A stretch of DNA of 64,000 nucleotides, taken from the NCBI GenBank assembly GCA_027493675.1, contig JAOSKI010000001.1, forward strand, positions 372,001 to 436,000, written 5' to 3'. A program made the position numbers and the translations under genes. Positions 1 to 10,538 of this stretch are shown piece after piece. The DNA is from Microthrixaceae bacterium (GTDB lineage Bacteria > Actinomycetota > Acidimicrobiia > Acidimicrobiales > Microtrichaceae). Each line of letters opens with the position of its first letter. The stretch's first letter is position 1. Below the pieces are notes generated by a model. That model worked only from the letters and a program-made list of their open reading frames with translations. It searched no databases and was not told the origin of the DNA.

Positions 1-734
1 GCCACGGCGGCCGCCAAAGGCGGCGTCGGGAAGACATCCATTGCGGTCAACCTGGCGGTCCTGGCGGCGCGAGCCGGAGTGCGCTCGCTGCTGTGGGATC
101 TCGATCCGCAGGCCGCATCGACGCACTGCCTGCGCATGAACGTGACGATGAATGGCGGGGCGGCGAAGATGCTCGGCGGGGAATCGTGACCTGGACGCCT
201 TCGTGAGGCCGTCGTTCATCGAGCACCTCGACGTGGTCCCTGCCGATGCGACGCTCAGGTCGGCCGAGGCGGTACTGGCGGAGCGCCGTTGGCCCGACCG
301 CGCGATCCGCAAGCTGCTGCGCCCACTCGCCGGCGACTACGACCTGGTCGTGCTCGACTGTCCGCCCGGTCTGGGCCTGCTGGCCGAGGCGGTGTTCGGC
401 GCCGCCGACCTGGTGCTCACCCCGATCGTGCCTGCACCGCTGGCGATTCGCGGGCTCGAACAGACACTCGCGTTCTTCGAGGCCAACGACGTGGATTCAG
501 AGATCCTGGCGGTGCTGTCGATGGTCGATCGTCGCAAGGTGCTGCACCGGCAGGTGCTCGGGCGTGTGGAGTCCTCCGAGCACTTCGCACGCACCGCGAT
601 CCCGTTGTCAGACGCGGTGGAACGCATGGGCCTCGAGCAGATGCCCCTCAGTGTTGGCGTCGCCACGCTGTCTTTCATCGGTCGCCTTCGCTCAGCTCTG
701 GGAGGAGATCCGCGAGACGCTCGATCTCGGCTGA
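1..734 (+). CDS. ParA/Soj-family ATPase (5' truncated, frameshifted)
   Basis: Only the region from the P-loop onward is present. The first codons read a deviant Walker A, KGGVGKTS, followed by a Walker A' strand with LWDLDPQAAST. A second conserved strand, YDLVVLDCPPGLGLLAEA, lies near 340-395. This is the signature of ParA/Soj/MinD-like ATPases, which place chromosomes, plasmids or protein complexes. Frame 1 stops near 187, frame 2 carries the central part, and frame 3 gives a natural end in AFAQLWEEIRETLDLG at 734, so two single-base shifts are implied (about 160-187 and 655-690). No ParB gene is visible in the window, so the cargo is unknown. Convergent with the phosphoglycerate mutase gene. 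Confidence 0.8.
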
Positions 735-759
735 GGTCTCACGGCGGGACTGCTCGGTG

Positions 760-1517
760 TCAGCCGCCCGAGGCCTGTTCCGCCACGGCCTTGGCTCGCG
801 CCGCCACCTCGTCGGGGTCCATGAGGTAGCGCTCGTCGACGGCCAGTTCCGCCGAGGGTGCCATGTCCGGCCCGAGCTCGTAGCGCAGCGGCACGCCGGT
901 GGGGATGTTGAGCTCGGTGATCTCGTCGTCGGAGATCCCTGGAGGTGCTTCACCAGGGCGCGAAGCGAGTTTCCGTGGGCTGCCACGAGACGCGGCGACC
1001 CGCCACCAGGTCGGGCACGATGGCGTCGTACCAATAGGGAGCATCCGCTCCACGACATCCGCCAGGCATTCCGCGGCGGGCACGAGCTCGGGGGCAAAGC
1101 GGCGTAGCGCTCGTCGTCGTTGGGGTTGTGAGCGTTGCCCTCGGTGATCGGTGGGGGTGGCGTGTCGTAGCTGCGACGCCACACCTTCACCTGATCGGCG
1201 CCGTAGAGCTGAGCGGTCTCGGCCTTGTCCCGGCCGGTCAGGTCGCCGTAGTGGCGTTCGTTCAAGCGCCAGTGGCGCCGCACCGGGATCCATGACCTTC
1301 CCATCTCGGCCAGCGCGATGTTCGCGGTGCGGATTGCCCGTACCTGCACCGACGTGTGGACAACATCGGGTGCGAAGCCGGCGTCGGCCATCATCGCCCC
1401 GCCGGCGCGGGCCTCGGCTTCGCCGGTGGCGGTCAGGTCGCAGTCGTGCCAACCCGTGAACAGGTTCGCCTTGTTCCATTCGCTCTGTCCGTGTCGCAGC
1501 AGCACGAGCTCTGCCAT
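760..1517 (-). CDS. gpmA: 2,3-bisphosphoglycerate-dependent phosphoglycerate mutase (frameshifted)
   Basis: Interconverts 3- and 2-phosphoglycerate in cytosolic glycolysis and gluconeogenesis. The start ATG at 1517 opens MAELVLLRHGQSEWN, containing the RHG motif with the phosphorylated histidine. The substrate region ERHYGDLTG and the second catalytic histidine in AAHGNSLRALVKHL follow. The C-terminus LNIPTGVPLRYEL ends at 760. Expected length is about 250 aa, and the span of 758 nt fits, but it is not a multiple of three. The middle (about 930-1090) switches frame several times. An AAAGGA Shine-Dalgarno-like sequence lies just upstream of 1517. Convergent with the ParA-like gene. Confidence 0.9.
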
Positions 1518-1627
1518 CAGATGGTCCTTTCGGGTGGGCTTCCCAACGGGCCCGATGGTGCCCCACCGGCCAACTCGACACAAGGAAGCGCCCCGTCGCA
1601 GCGAGGAGGCAGGAGCCCGGGGATGCG

Positions 1628-1633
1628 TACACT
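1628..1633 (+). promoter_or_regulatory. -10 hexamer of a leaderless promoter for the GT2 gene
   Basis: TACACT ends 7 nt before the ATG at 1641 and there is no Shine-Dalgarno sequence. This placement would start transcription at or next to the ATG. It favours ATG 1641 over the upstream in-frame ATG 1623. Confidence 0.45.
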
Positions 1634-1640
1634 CGCTGCG

Positions 1641-2685
1641 ATGGCCCCACAGACGGTGTCGAGGCGAGGCTCACGGGTGACCGGTGATCCCAGGGTCACG
1701 GTGGTGATCCCCTGTCACAACTCCCTTCGACGGTTGCCGGAGACGCTCGAGACGGTTCTCGGTCAGTCGTTCGGGGACTTCGAGGTCGTGCTCGTGGACG
1801 ACGGCGGTGACGACGACCTCGCAGGTTGGGCTTCGTCGCTCCACGACGACCGTGTCCGAGTGGTGCGCCAGGAGAACGCCGGCGTCGCTGCGGCCCGCAA
1901 CCACGGGATAGCGCAGGCGCGGGCGGAGCTGGTGGCGTTCCTCGACTCCGACGATCTCTGGCTACCCCACACGCTCGCGTCGTTGGTCGAGCGCTATGAC
2001 GAGGCGGTGGCGGACCCGTGTGCCGCGGGCGAGCCACCGGTGGGCCTTGTCTACGGCTGGTACCAGATCGCGGACGAAGAAGGTCACCCTGTAGGCCGTG
2101 TCGAAGCCCGTGATGCCGAGGGTGTGGTGTGGGAGCAGTTCGTGGTGTCGAACCCCGTGGCAACCGGGGCGACGCTTGTGCCGACGGTGATCCTCGAACA
2201 GCTCGGCGGGTTCGAGGTGAACCGGGATCGCTTCCCAGTGGATGTCGAGGACTGGGAGCTCTGGATTCGGATCGCAGGTGCGGGGTACCGCGTGGCTCTG
2301 GTTCGTGACGTCCTCTGCCTGTACCGACGCCATAGCTCGAACTCCTCGGTGGCTGTCGACTCCCTGGATTCCGCCTACAGGCACCTGCTGGCCAAGGTGT
2401 TCGACGGCCAACCACCGAGACGTCGCTGGTTGCTCGCTCCAGCAGTCGCCCGCGTCGAGATGATCCTCGCCTGGCAGAGCCTCAACGACCCTAGGCGATC
2501 CGCGGCGGGCGAAGGCCTACCGGCGTTCCGCCCGACGTCATCATCGGGCCGTTGTGCGTGATCCCGAGTTCTGGCGCCTGGGCGCTGCAGCCACGGCGAT
2601 GGGGCTCGTGGGTGGGGTCGGCTACTCATGGCTGCGCAACACCGCCGGTGCGTTCCGCAGGGCCCTGCGGCTCCGGCGTTCCTGA
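1641..2685 (+). CDS. Family 2 glycosyltransferase (frameshifted near 3' end)
   Basis: A GT-A fold glycosyltransferase that probably transfers an activated sugar during cell-surface polysaccharide synthesis; donor and acceptor cannot be read from sequence. After a short leader the core opens with VTVVIPCHNSLRRLPETL, then VVLVDDG and the metal-binding DxD region FLDSDDLWLP. ENAGVAAARNHG is the typical GT2 nucleotide-binding segment. A C-terminal ED.ELWIRIA motif supplies the usual catalytic acidic residue. The continuous frame stops at 2561, but a one-base shift near 2500 yields a better tail, VRDPEFWRLGAAATAMGLVG, with one weak membrane segment, ending at 2685. It is transcribed divergently from gpmA. 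An in-frame ATG at 1623 is an alternative start. Confidence 0.82.
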
Positions 2686-2707
2686 CGATCACGTGGGATG
2701 CGCTCCA

Positions 2708-2748
2708 TCAAGTTCCACAACAACGCGCTCAAGTTTGCTACACTTGTC
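2708..2748. promoter_or_regulatory. Candidate HspR-type operator region upstream of dnaK
   Basis: Two direct copies of TCAAGTT sit 21 bp apart (2708-2714 and 2729-2735). The second forms an inverted repeat, CAAGT (2730-2734), 7-nt spacer, ACTTG (2742-2746). The same TCAAGTT half-site occurs in the clearer operator before clpB. The 7-nt spacing is that of the HspR inverted repeat (HAIR), but the arms match its consensus only partly. An hspR gene is encoded in the same cluster. Confidence 0.4.
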
Positions 2749-2903
2749 ACGTCCAATCATGTTGTGGATCCTCTCCGGACCCTGTAGCAATGGGGTTCCG
2801 AGCGTCACTCGAGTAGCGCTTTCACCCAGAAGGCGATGAGACGAATGCACACCTGGCCGACGGATGCCACCGACGGCCGAGACCCTGAACAGGAGCCCTG
2901 AAG

Positions 2904-4766
2904 ATGCCCAAGGCAGTAGGAATCGACCTGGGAACCACCAACTCCGTAGTGAGCGCCCTCGAAGCAGGTGACGCAGTGGTGATCCCCAACGCAGAGGGAG
3001 CGCGCACCACGCCGTCGGTGGTGGCGTTCAAAGACGGCGAGACGCTGGTCGGTGAGGTGGCCAAGCGTCAGGCGGTCACCAACGCCGATCGCACGATCCG
3101 TTCGGTGAAGCGCCACGTCGGCACCAACTGGAGCGAGGACATCGACGGCAAGACCTACACGCCCCAGGAGATCTCGGCTCGGATCCTGCAGAAGCTCAAG
3201 CGGGATGCCGAGTCCTACCTCGGTGACACCGTCACCCAGGCCGTGATCACGGTGCCTGCCTACTTCGACGACGCCCAGCGGACCGCCACCAAGGAGGCCG
3301 GCCAGATCGCGGGCCTCGAGGTTCTGCGCATCATCAACGAGCCGACCGCCGCCGCGCTCGCCTACGGCATGGACGCCGAAGGAGAGGACCAGACGATCCT
3401 CGTGTTCGACCTCGGCGGTGGAACCTTCGACGTGTCGGTGCTGGAGATCGGCGACGGCGTGTTCGAGGTCAAGTCCACCCACGGTGACACGAGCCTCGGA
3501 GGCGACGACTGGGACGAGCGCGTCATCGACTGGCTGGTCACCTCCTTCAAGAACGATCACGGAGTGGACCTCTCGAAGGACAAGATGGCCATGCAGCGCC
3601 TCAAGGAGGCCGCGGAGAAGGCCAAGATCGAACTGAGCCAGGTCGCGCAGACCCAGATCAACCTGCCCTATGTCACCGCCACCGACTCAGGGCGCTGCAC
3701 CTGGATCAGACTCTGTCGAGGGCCAAGTTCCAGGAGATGACCTCCGACCTGCTCGAACGGTGCCGGTCGCCTTTCGAGCAGGCACTCACCGACGCCGGGC
3801 TGAGCCGCTCGGAGGTGGACCACGTGATCATGGTCGGTGGTTCCACCCGCATGCCGGCGGTGCAGGAGCTGGTGCACGAGATGACGGGCAAGGACCCACA
3901 CAAGGGGGTCAACCCCGACGAGGTGGTGGCCATGGGTGCCGCCATCCAGGCCGGTGTGCTGAAGGGCGACGTGAAGGACGTCCTGCTCCTCGACGTCACC
4001 CCCTCTGTCGCTCGGCATCGAGACCAAGGGCGGGGTCATGACCAAGCTCATCGAGCGCAACACCACGATCCCGACCCGCAAGACCGAGGTGTTCACCACC
4101 GCGGAGGACAACCAACCCTCGGTGGAGATCCACGTCCTGCAGGGTGAGCGCGAGATGGCGGACTTCAACAAGACCCTCGGCAAGTTCCAGCTGGTCGATC
4201 TGCCGCCGGCGCCGCGTGGCATGCCCCAGATCGAGGTCACCTTCGACATCGACGCTAACGGGATCGTGAACGTCTCGGCCAAGGACCGCGCCACCAGCAA
4301 GGAGCAGTCGATCACGATCACAGGCCAGTCGAGCCTTTCCAAGGATCAGATCGATCAGATGGTGCGCGACGCGGAGTCGCACGCAGAGGAGGACCGCCGA
4401 CGTCGCGAGGAGGCCGATGCCCGCAACACCGGCGACTCGCTCGTCTACCAGACCGAGAAGCTGCTGGCGGACCAGGGCGACAAGCTCCCAGCGGACGACC
4501 GTGAGCAGGTCGAGGCCGCCCTGTCGGACCTCAAGGAGGCCCTGGGTGGCAACGACGCAGCAGCCATCACTGCCGCGACCGACCGGCTCGTCGAGTCAAG
4601 CCAGAAGGTATCGCAGCTGCTCTATGAGCAGGCTGCCGCGGAGGGTGCGGCTGCAGGTGGCCCGGCACCCGGCGGCGACGGTGACGGATTCGCCGATGTC
4701 GACGCGGACGTGGTCGACGCGGAGGTCGTCGACGAAGGAGACGACAACCCCGGGGCCTCCCAGTGA
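2904..4766 (+). CDS. dnaK: Chaperone protein DnaK (Hsp70), frameshifted
   Basis: ATP-dependent cytosolic chaperone working with GrpE and DnaJ. The start ATG 2904 is preceded by GGAGCC. The N-terminus carries the phosphate-1 motif GIDLGTTNS (residues 6-14) and later [30 protein letters not shown] and the substrate-binding part [17 protein letters not shown] follow. The acidic C-terminal tail is rich in Asp and Val. About 620 aa fits the family. One-base shifts near 3690 and 4003 split it into three frames. The gene overlaps grpE (stop TGA 4764-4766, ATG at 4766), so translation is probably coupled. Candidate HspR sites lie upstream. Confidence 0.95.
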
Positions 4767-5415
4767 TGTCGGACGAGGGTGCCACCGGTGCCGGCGGCGC
4801 TGCCGCAGGGCCCGCCGGTGGCACCGCCGAGTCGTCCTCCGGCGATGACCCCGATCGGTTCCACGGCGAGGAGTTGCTCGACGTCGGACCGGCCGAGGCC
4901 TCCGTGGAGCAGGACGCCGGCATGGTCCCTGCCGGCGACGATCAGCTGTCCTCGGTCGGTGACCTCGATCAGTCCTCGGAGGAGGCGGTTGCCGAAGCGG
5001 TGGAGCTCGCCCAGCGGCTTGAGCGCGAGCGCGACGACTACCTCGATGCGCTACGCCGGCTGAAGGCCGACTTCGAGAACTACAAGCGGCGCGTGTCCGC
5101 GCAACAGGAGGAGCAGCGCGACCTGGCCTCCTCGCTCTTCTGAGGGAGCTCCTACCGGTGCTGGACGCCTTCGACGCAGCAGTGTCCCACGGCAACGAAG
5201 AGGTCCAGCCGTTGCAGGCCCAGCTGATCCAGACCCTCGAGAAGCTGGGGATGGAGGTGCTCTCCTCTGCAGGGGTGCCCTTCGATCCGAACGTGCATGA
5301 GGCCGTCATGCACGAAGAAGGCGACGGCGAGGCCGTCGTGTCCGAGGTCATGCGCACCGGCTATCTGTGGAACGGCTGCGTGGCGCGTGCCGCAATGGTT
5401 CGAGTGCGGGGCTGA
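4766..5415 (+). CDS. grpE: Nucleotide exchange factor GrpE (frameshifted)
   Basis: Releases ADP from DnaK. The N-terminal 70 residues are Ala/Gly/Glu-rich and disordered. A long coiled coil follows (AQRLERERDDYLDALRRLKA), then the family segment DFENYKRRVSAQQ. The C-terminal beta domain contains GVPFDPNVHEAVMHEEGD and GYLWNG. A single-base shift near 5140 separates ASSLF from ELLPVLDAFD. About 216 aa is normal for actinobacterial GrpE. It overlaps dnaK by one base; a GTG at 4763 is an alternative start. Confidence 0.93.
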
Positions 5416-5434
5416 GGACCCTGCGGGAGGAGAC

Positions 5435-6562
5435 ATGGACGTCGACAGGGAGTGGTTCGAAAAGGACTACTACCGGATCCTCGGAGTGTCCTCGGATGCC
5501 ACAGCCAAGGAGATCACCAGTACCTACCGCAAGCTCGCTCGTCAGCTGCACCCTGATGCCAATCCCGGCGACGAGGCATCCGAGGAACGCTTCAAGCAGA
5601 TCTCGGCCGCCTATGAGGTGATAGGCGACGTCGAGAAGCGCAAGCGCTACGACGAAGTGCGTGCCATGGGACCCATGGCAGGCGGATTCGGACCCGGTGG
5701 TCCGGGAGCCGGCGGGTTCCAGGGCGCGGATCTCGGTGACCTGCTCGGGAACCTCTTCGGCAAAAGGCGCGCAGGACGCAGCCGGCCCACCGGCCCTCAG
5801 CGCGGAGTCGACCTGGAGGCCGCGCTGACGATGCCCTTCCATGCTGCGATCGCCGGAGCCACCACCGCAGTGCAGGTCACCTCCGATGTCAGGTGCCCCG
5901 GCTGCTCAGGGTCTGGTGCGGCGCCGGGGACCGTCCCGCGGGCGTGCGGAGTCTGCGGAGGGCGTGGCGCGGTGGAGGAGGATCAGGGCTTCTTCTCCTT
6001 CAGCCGGCCGTGCTCCTCCTGCGCCGGCAGGGGCATGGTCATAGAGTCGCCGTGCTCCGCCTGCGGCGGCGGAGGGTCGGTGCGCCGGCCCCGGGAGATC
6101 AAGGTGAAGATCCCCGCCGGAGTGCGCGACGGGCAGCGGATCAGGGTCAAGGGCAGGGGAGGTGCCGGGTCGAACGGTGGTCCTGACGGAGATCTGTTCG
6201 TGAGGGTGCACGTGGAGCCTCACCAGACCTTCGGCCGCACAGGCGACCACCTGACCGTGTCGGTGCCGGTGACCCTCGCGGAGGCCGCACTGGGCGCCGA
6301 GGTGTCGGTCCCGACGCTGGAGGGCGACGCCGTGACGATCCGGCTTCCTGCCGGGACGCCCTCGGGCAAGACGCTGCGGGTACGAAAGCGGGGCGTCAAG
6401 ACCGACCGCAGCATCGGTGACCTCATGGTGACGGTGCAGGTGGACGTCCCTGCGGACCTGACCGCCGGGCAGCGTTCCGCCCTCGAGGCGTACGCCTCGG
6501 CGACGCCATCGCCGCGCAAGTGGGAGGATGGCGCACGACCAGGAGAGCCGACCCATGCCTGA
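5435..6562 (+). CDS. dnaJ: Chaperone protein DnaJ (Hsp40)
   Basis: Co-chaperone that delivers substrates to DnaK and stimulates its ATPase. Intact, 375 aa. ATG 5435 follows a strong GGGAGGAGA ribosome-binding site. The J domain starts at residue 10 and has the HPD tripeptide at 39-41. A Gly-rich stretch follows. The zinc region has four CxxCxGxG-type repeats: [24 protein letters not shown] and CSACGGGG. C-terminal beta domains I and II include [16 protein letters not shown]. Because all four zinc motifs are kept, this is a type I DnaJ rather than CbpA. The 3' end overlaps hspR by 8 nt. Confidence 0.96.
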   Translation: MDVDREWFEKDYYRILGVSSDATAKEITSTYRKLARQLHPDANPGDEASEERFKQISAAYEVIGDVEKRKRYDEVRAMGPMAGGFGPGGPGAGGFQGADLGDLLGNLFGKRRAGRSRPTGPQRGVDLEAALTMPFHAAIAGATTAVQVTSDVRCPGCSGSGAAPGTVPRACGVCGGRGAVEEDQGFFSFSRPCSSCAGRGMVIESPCSACGGGGSVRRPREIKVKIPAGVRDGQRIRVKGRGGAGSNGGPDGDLFVRVHVEPHQTFGRTGDHLTVSVPVTLAEAALGAEVSVPTLEGDAVTIRLPAGTPSGKTLRVRKRGVKTDRSIGDLMVTVQVDVPADLTAGQRSALEAYASATPSPRKWEDGARPGEPTHA

Positions 6563-6936
6563 GTACCGCCAAGCCGTCTATGTGATCTCGGTGGCCGCGG
6601 AGCTCGCCGGGGTCCACCCGCAGACCCTGCGGATCTACGAGCGAAAGGGCCTGGTGGAACCGGGGCGCACCTCGGGTGGGTCGCGACGGTACAGCGAAGC
6701 CGACATCGAACTGCTCCGGCGGATCCAGGACCTGACCAACGACGGGTTGAACCTGGCCGGCGTCAAGCGTGTGCTGCAACTCGAGGCAGAGGTGCATGCA
6801 CTTCGGTCCGGAGTTGGCTGCCAATCGTGAGCGTGTTGCCGATCAGGTCGAGTCGGTCCACAGGCAGTATCGACGCGACCTGGTCCCGTTGAGCCAGGCG
6901 GTGCTCCCCTTCGGTGGAAGTCGTCGGCGAGGTTGA
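6555..6936 (+). CDS. hspR: HspR, MerR-family heat-shock repressor (frameshifted)
   Basis: Autoregulatory repressor of the dnaK operon in actinobacteria; it binds HAIR operators with DnaK as co-repressor. The MerR helix-turn-helix reads [20 protein letters not shown], then the wing [19 protein letters not shown] and the family segment [16 protein letters not shown] shift near 6810 moves the reading frame into [20 protein letters not shown], the coiled-coil tail, ending at 6936 (about 127 aa). The ATG at 6555 overlaps the dnaJ stop. The fourth-gene position in a dnaK-grpE-dnaJ-hspR operon is classical. Confidence 0.92.
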
Positions 6937-6948
6937 CCGTGCCTCCGA

Positions 6949-7923
6949 TTGCGAGGACACACGGTTCCGCTCCGGTTCCCTCCATCTGCAGGCTGCGTCG
7001 CCCGCGTGGGACCTCTGCGCTCCTGTTGCGTCCTGGTGCTCACAGCGGTGCTCCTCCTCGCAGGTGCCCACCCCACGGGTGCCTCCGGTGCACAGGATCA
7101 CTCCGAGGTGCAGGATCCGGTGTCGGGGGACCTGAACCGAGACGGCGCGGCCCGGGTGGTCGCGGTGGGTGATTCGATCATGCAGGGCGCGGCGCCGCGG
7201 ATCGAAGAGGCGTTCCGATCAGCCGGATATGAGGTCGCTGTGGACACCGCCGTGAGCCGATCGACGCTTGCCGGTGTGGACCTCGTCCGGTTCTACACCG
7301 CCATGGGAGCCGATGCCGTGGTGGTCATGCTCGGCGCCAACGACGCCGGGAACCCCGAGACCTTCCGCACACGGGTGCGCTCGGTGATCGATGCGGCGCA
7401 GGGCGCACCGTTGCTCGCCTGGGTGACGATCCCCGAGGTGCGGGACTACTACCCCGCGGCGAACGAAGTGCTGCGCCAGGAGATGTCGGCACGGACGAGT
7501 GGTTCGGTGCTGGAGTGGAGTCCGCTTGCCGCGGCTCCGGGTGTCACCGCGTCGGATGGCCTGCACCTGACTCCGACCGGCATCGAGACGATGAGCGGGT
7601 TCCTCGTGGCCTCAGTCGTCGCGGCGATCGAAGGTGCACAGTCGGAAGTCGCTGCATCTGGACCCGCCGGAGAAACGTCCCCGGCGGATTCTCCGGATCG
7701 GGATGATGATCCGGCTCCTTCGGCGATGACAGCCGCCGGGACCACCGCTCCAGGCGGTGATGTTCGTGGGGCTCCCGGTGTTGCGGACTCGTTCAAGTCA
7801 CTCATCGGGCCGGGAGGGTTGGCGGTGGCTGCGGTCCTCATGGCCGCAGCCCTGGTGTGCGGTGGCGTGGGCGTTGCTCTGTGGTCGTTGTGGCGCACGA
7901 GAGCGCCGCGTTCTCAGACTTGA
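6949..7923 (+). CDS. SGNH/GDSL-type hydrolase with signal peptide and C-terminal membrane anchor
   Basis: Intact, 324 aa. The N-terminal hydrophobic signal is [18 protein letters not shown]. The SGNH blocks are visible: [11 protein letters not shown] (nucleophile Ser), [10 protein letters not shown] (block III Asn) and DGLHLTPTG (catalytic Asp and His). A low-complexity linker then leads to a C-terminal transmembrane helix ([21 protein letters not shown]) and a basic end, so the catalytic domain probably faces outside. Substrate unknown; relatives act on acylated cell-wall polymers or lipids. The start is TTG 6949, 12 nt after hspR; a GTG just before the signal peptide is an alternative. The stop codon lies inside the clpB operator. 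Confidence 0.75.
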   Translation: MRGHTVPLRFPPSAGCVARVGPLRSCCVLVLTAVLLLAGAHPTGASGAQDHSEVQDPVSGDLNRDGAARVVAVGDSIMQGAAPRIEEAFRSAGYEVAVDTAVSRSTLAGVDLVRFYTAMGADAVVVMLGANDAGNPETFRTRVRSVIDAAQGAPLLAWVTIPEVRDYYPAANEVLRQEMSARTSGSVLEWSPLAAAPGVTASDGLHLTPTGIETMSGFLVASVVAAIEGAQSEVAASGPAGETSPADSPDRDDDPAPSAMTAAGTTAPGGDVRGAPGVADSFKSLIGPGGLAVAAVLMAAALVCGGVGVALWSLWRTRAPRSQT

Positions 7924-7939
7924 GTCAACTACTGTCAAG
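7919..7939. promoter_or_regulatory. HspR operator (HAIR) upstream of clpB
   Basis: CTTGAGT, a 7-nt spacer, then TGTCAAG. The left arm is identical to the published HAIR consensus (CTTGAGT-N7-ACTCAAG) and the right arm matches at 5 of 7 positions. It overlaps the stop codon of the SGNH gene and sits just upstream of the clpB -10 region, as expected for a repressor site. Confidence 0.75.
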
Positions 7940-7947
7940 TTTCCTGA

Positions 7948-7953
7948 TAGGAT
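7948..7953 (+). promoter_or_regulatory. -10 hexamer for clpB, possibly leaderless
   Basis: TAGGAT ends 7 nt before ATG 7961. An AGGA inside the same stretch (7949-7952) could instead act as a ribosome-binding site, so leaderless initiation is likely but not certain. Confidence 0.45.
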
Positions 7954-7960
7954 AGATAGC

Positions 7961-10500
7961 ATGGCGATTGATCCGAACACCTGGACGCTCAAGACACAGG
8001 AGGCCGTCAACGCGGCCATGACGGACGCGAAGGCACGTTCGCATGCAGAGGTCACACCGGACCACGTGCTGGCCGCGTTGCTGGGACAGGACGACGGAGT
8101 GGTGCTGCCGGTGGTCCGCAAGCTCGGCCTGTCTCCCATGGAGCTCCGCAATCGGATCGAATCGGCGCTGGCCGCGCTGCCTACGGCGTACGGAACCGAC
8201 ACGCGCATCGGGCGGGAGTTCACCGCCCTGTTCGAAGCAGCCGACACCGCCCGCACCGATCTCGGTGACGACTACCTGTCGACCGAACACGTGCTGCTCG
8301 CAGCCCTCGACGCGGACGTCGGCCGTTCGCAGGCCGACCGCAGGCTCCCAGGGGCCACTCGCGAGGCCGTGCTTGGCGCGCTCTCGGAGGTGCGCGGCTC
8401 CCAGCGGGTCACCAGCCAGAACCCCGAGGACACCTACCAGTCACTGGAGAAGTACGGCCAGGACCTCACCGAGGCGGCCCGCTCCGGCAGGCTCGATCCG
8501 GTGATCGGACGTGACGCCGAGATACGCCGCGTGATCCAGGTGCTGAGCCGCCGCACCAAGAACAACCCCGTGCTGATCGGCGAACCGGGTGTGGGCAAGA
8601 CCGCGGTCGTGGAGGGCCTCGCGCAACGGATCGTGGAGGGTGACGTCCCCGACTCGCTTCGCAACAAGCGCCTCATCTCGCTCGACCTGGCGTCGATGGT
8701 CGCCGGGGCGAAGTACCGCGGTGAGTTCGAGGAGCGCCTCAAGGCGGTGCTCGCTGAGATCAAGGACTCCGAGGGCGAGATCATCACCTTCATCGACGAG
8801 ATGCACACCGTGGTCGGCGCCGGAGCCACCGGCGAGGGAGCCATGGACGCCGGCAACATGCTCAAGCCCATGCTGGCCCGCGGGGAGCTGCGGATGGTCG
8901 GTGCGACCACCCTCGACGAGTTCCGCAAGCACATCGAGAAGGATCCCGCCCTCGAACGTCGTTTCCAGCAGGTGTTCGTGGAGGAGCCGTCGGTCGAGTC
9001 CACGATCGCGATCCTGCGTGGCCTCAAGGAGCGTTACGAGGTGCATCACGGCGTGCGCATCCAGGACCCTGCCCTGGTGGCGGCAGCCGTTCTGTCGGAT
9101 CGCTACCTGACCGGCCGGTTCATGCCCGACAAGGCGATCGACCTCGTGGATGAGGCGGCCTCCAGCCTGCGGATCGAGATCGATTCGGTGCCGACCGAGA
9201 TCGACGTGGTCGAGCGGCGCATGCGAGGCCTCGAGATCGAACGCGTGGCACTCGACAAGGAGACCGACGAGACGTCCAAGGAGCGCCTTGCCGCGCTCGA
9301 CGAGGAGCTGGCCAACCTGCGTGAGCAGTCCGACTCGATGCGCGCCCACTGGCAGATGGAGAAGGACAACATCGGGGCCATCCGCGAGATCAAGGAACGC
9401 GCTGAGCAGCTCCGAGCCGAGGCCGAGCGTTGCGAACGCGAGGGTGACCTGTCGCGGGCATCGGAGATCACCTACGGACACCTGCCGGTGCTGGAGAAGG
9501 AGATCGAGGTGGCCACGGCGAAGCTGGCCGAGTTGCAGGGTGAGCGCAAGATGCTCAAGGAAGAGGTCGACGAGGAGGACATAGCGGCCGTGGTGGCCCG
9601 CTGGACCGGGGTGCCGGTCAGCCGTCTCATGGAAGGGGAGATGGCCAAGCTGGTCCGCCTCGAGGACGTCCTTCACGAGAGGGTCGTCGGTCAGGACGAG
9701 GCGGTCGCCTCGGTGGCCAACGCCATCCGTCGCAGCAGGGCCGGGTTGTCGGATCCCAACCGGCCGATCGGCAGCTTCCTGTTCCTCGGACCCACCGGGG
9801 TGGGAAAGACCGAGCTGGCCCGCAGCCTCGCGGACTACCTCTTCGACGACGAGCGCGCGATGGTCCGCATCGACATGTCGGAGTACATGGAGAAGCACAC
9901 CGTGAGCCGGCTCATCGGCGCGCCCCCGGGTACGTCGGCTACGACGAAGGCGGCCAGCTCACAGAGGCTGTACGCCGCCGTCCGTACGCGGTGGTGTTGC
10001 TCGACGAGGTGGAGAAGGCGCACTCGGACGTGTTCAACGTGTTGCTGCAGCTCCTCGACGACGGTCGACTCACCGACGGCCAGGGCCGCACGGTCGACTT
10101 CACCAACACCGTGCTGATCATGACCTCCAACCTCCCGGGTGACCCCCGCGACTTCTTCCGCCCGGAGTTCATCAACCGGGTGGACGAGATCGTTCGCTTC
10201 CGCGAGCTGACTGAAGCGGACCTCGAAGGCATCGTGGAAATCCAGCTGGAGCACCTCCGTGCCCGCCTGGAGGATCGCCGGATCACCCTGTCGGTCGACA
10301 GCGATGCGATGGCCAAGCTGGCCCACGACGGCTACGACCCGGCCTTCGGGGCACGCCCCCTCAAGCGGCTCATCCAGCGCGAGATCAGCGACCGTCTCGC
10401 CATGGAGATCCTCGAGGGCAAGCTGGCCGAGGGCGCGACGGTGCACCTGGGTGTCGTAGACGGGGAGTTCGCCGTGGGCGCGGACAACCCCGCGGAGTAA
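7961..10500 (+). CDS. clpB: ATP-dependent disaggregase ClpB (frameshifted)
   Basis: Hexameric AAA+ disaggregase that rescues aggregated protein with DnaK. The double Clp N-domain is followed by AAA-1 with Walker A GEPGVGKT and Walker [10 protein letters not shown]. The coiled-coil M domain spans roughly residues 400-530 ([19 protein letters not shown]). AAA-2 has Walker [11 protein letters not shown] and Walker [12 protein letters not shown]. One shift near 9928, in the GAPPG-YVGY segment, looks like loss of one G. The sensor region reads [17 protein letters not shown], several residues shorter than in Mycobacterium ClpB. About 846 aa. Preceded by a HAIR element, so HspR control is expected. 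Confidence 0.95.
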
Positions 10501-10538
10501 CATCGAACGTTCTCCGAGACGTGACGAGGTGATGGCCG

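Noticed and set aside
8441-9898. 485-aa minus-strand open frame opposite clpB
   Set aside because: Its His/Leu/Asp-rich composition comes from codon-phase mirroring of clpB; there is no recognisable domain.
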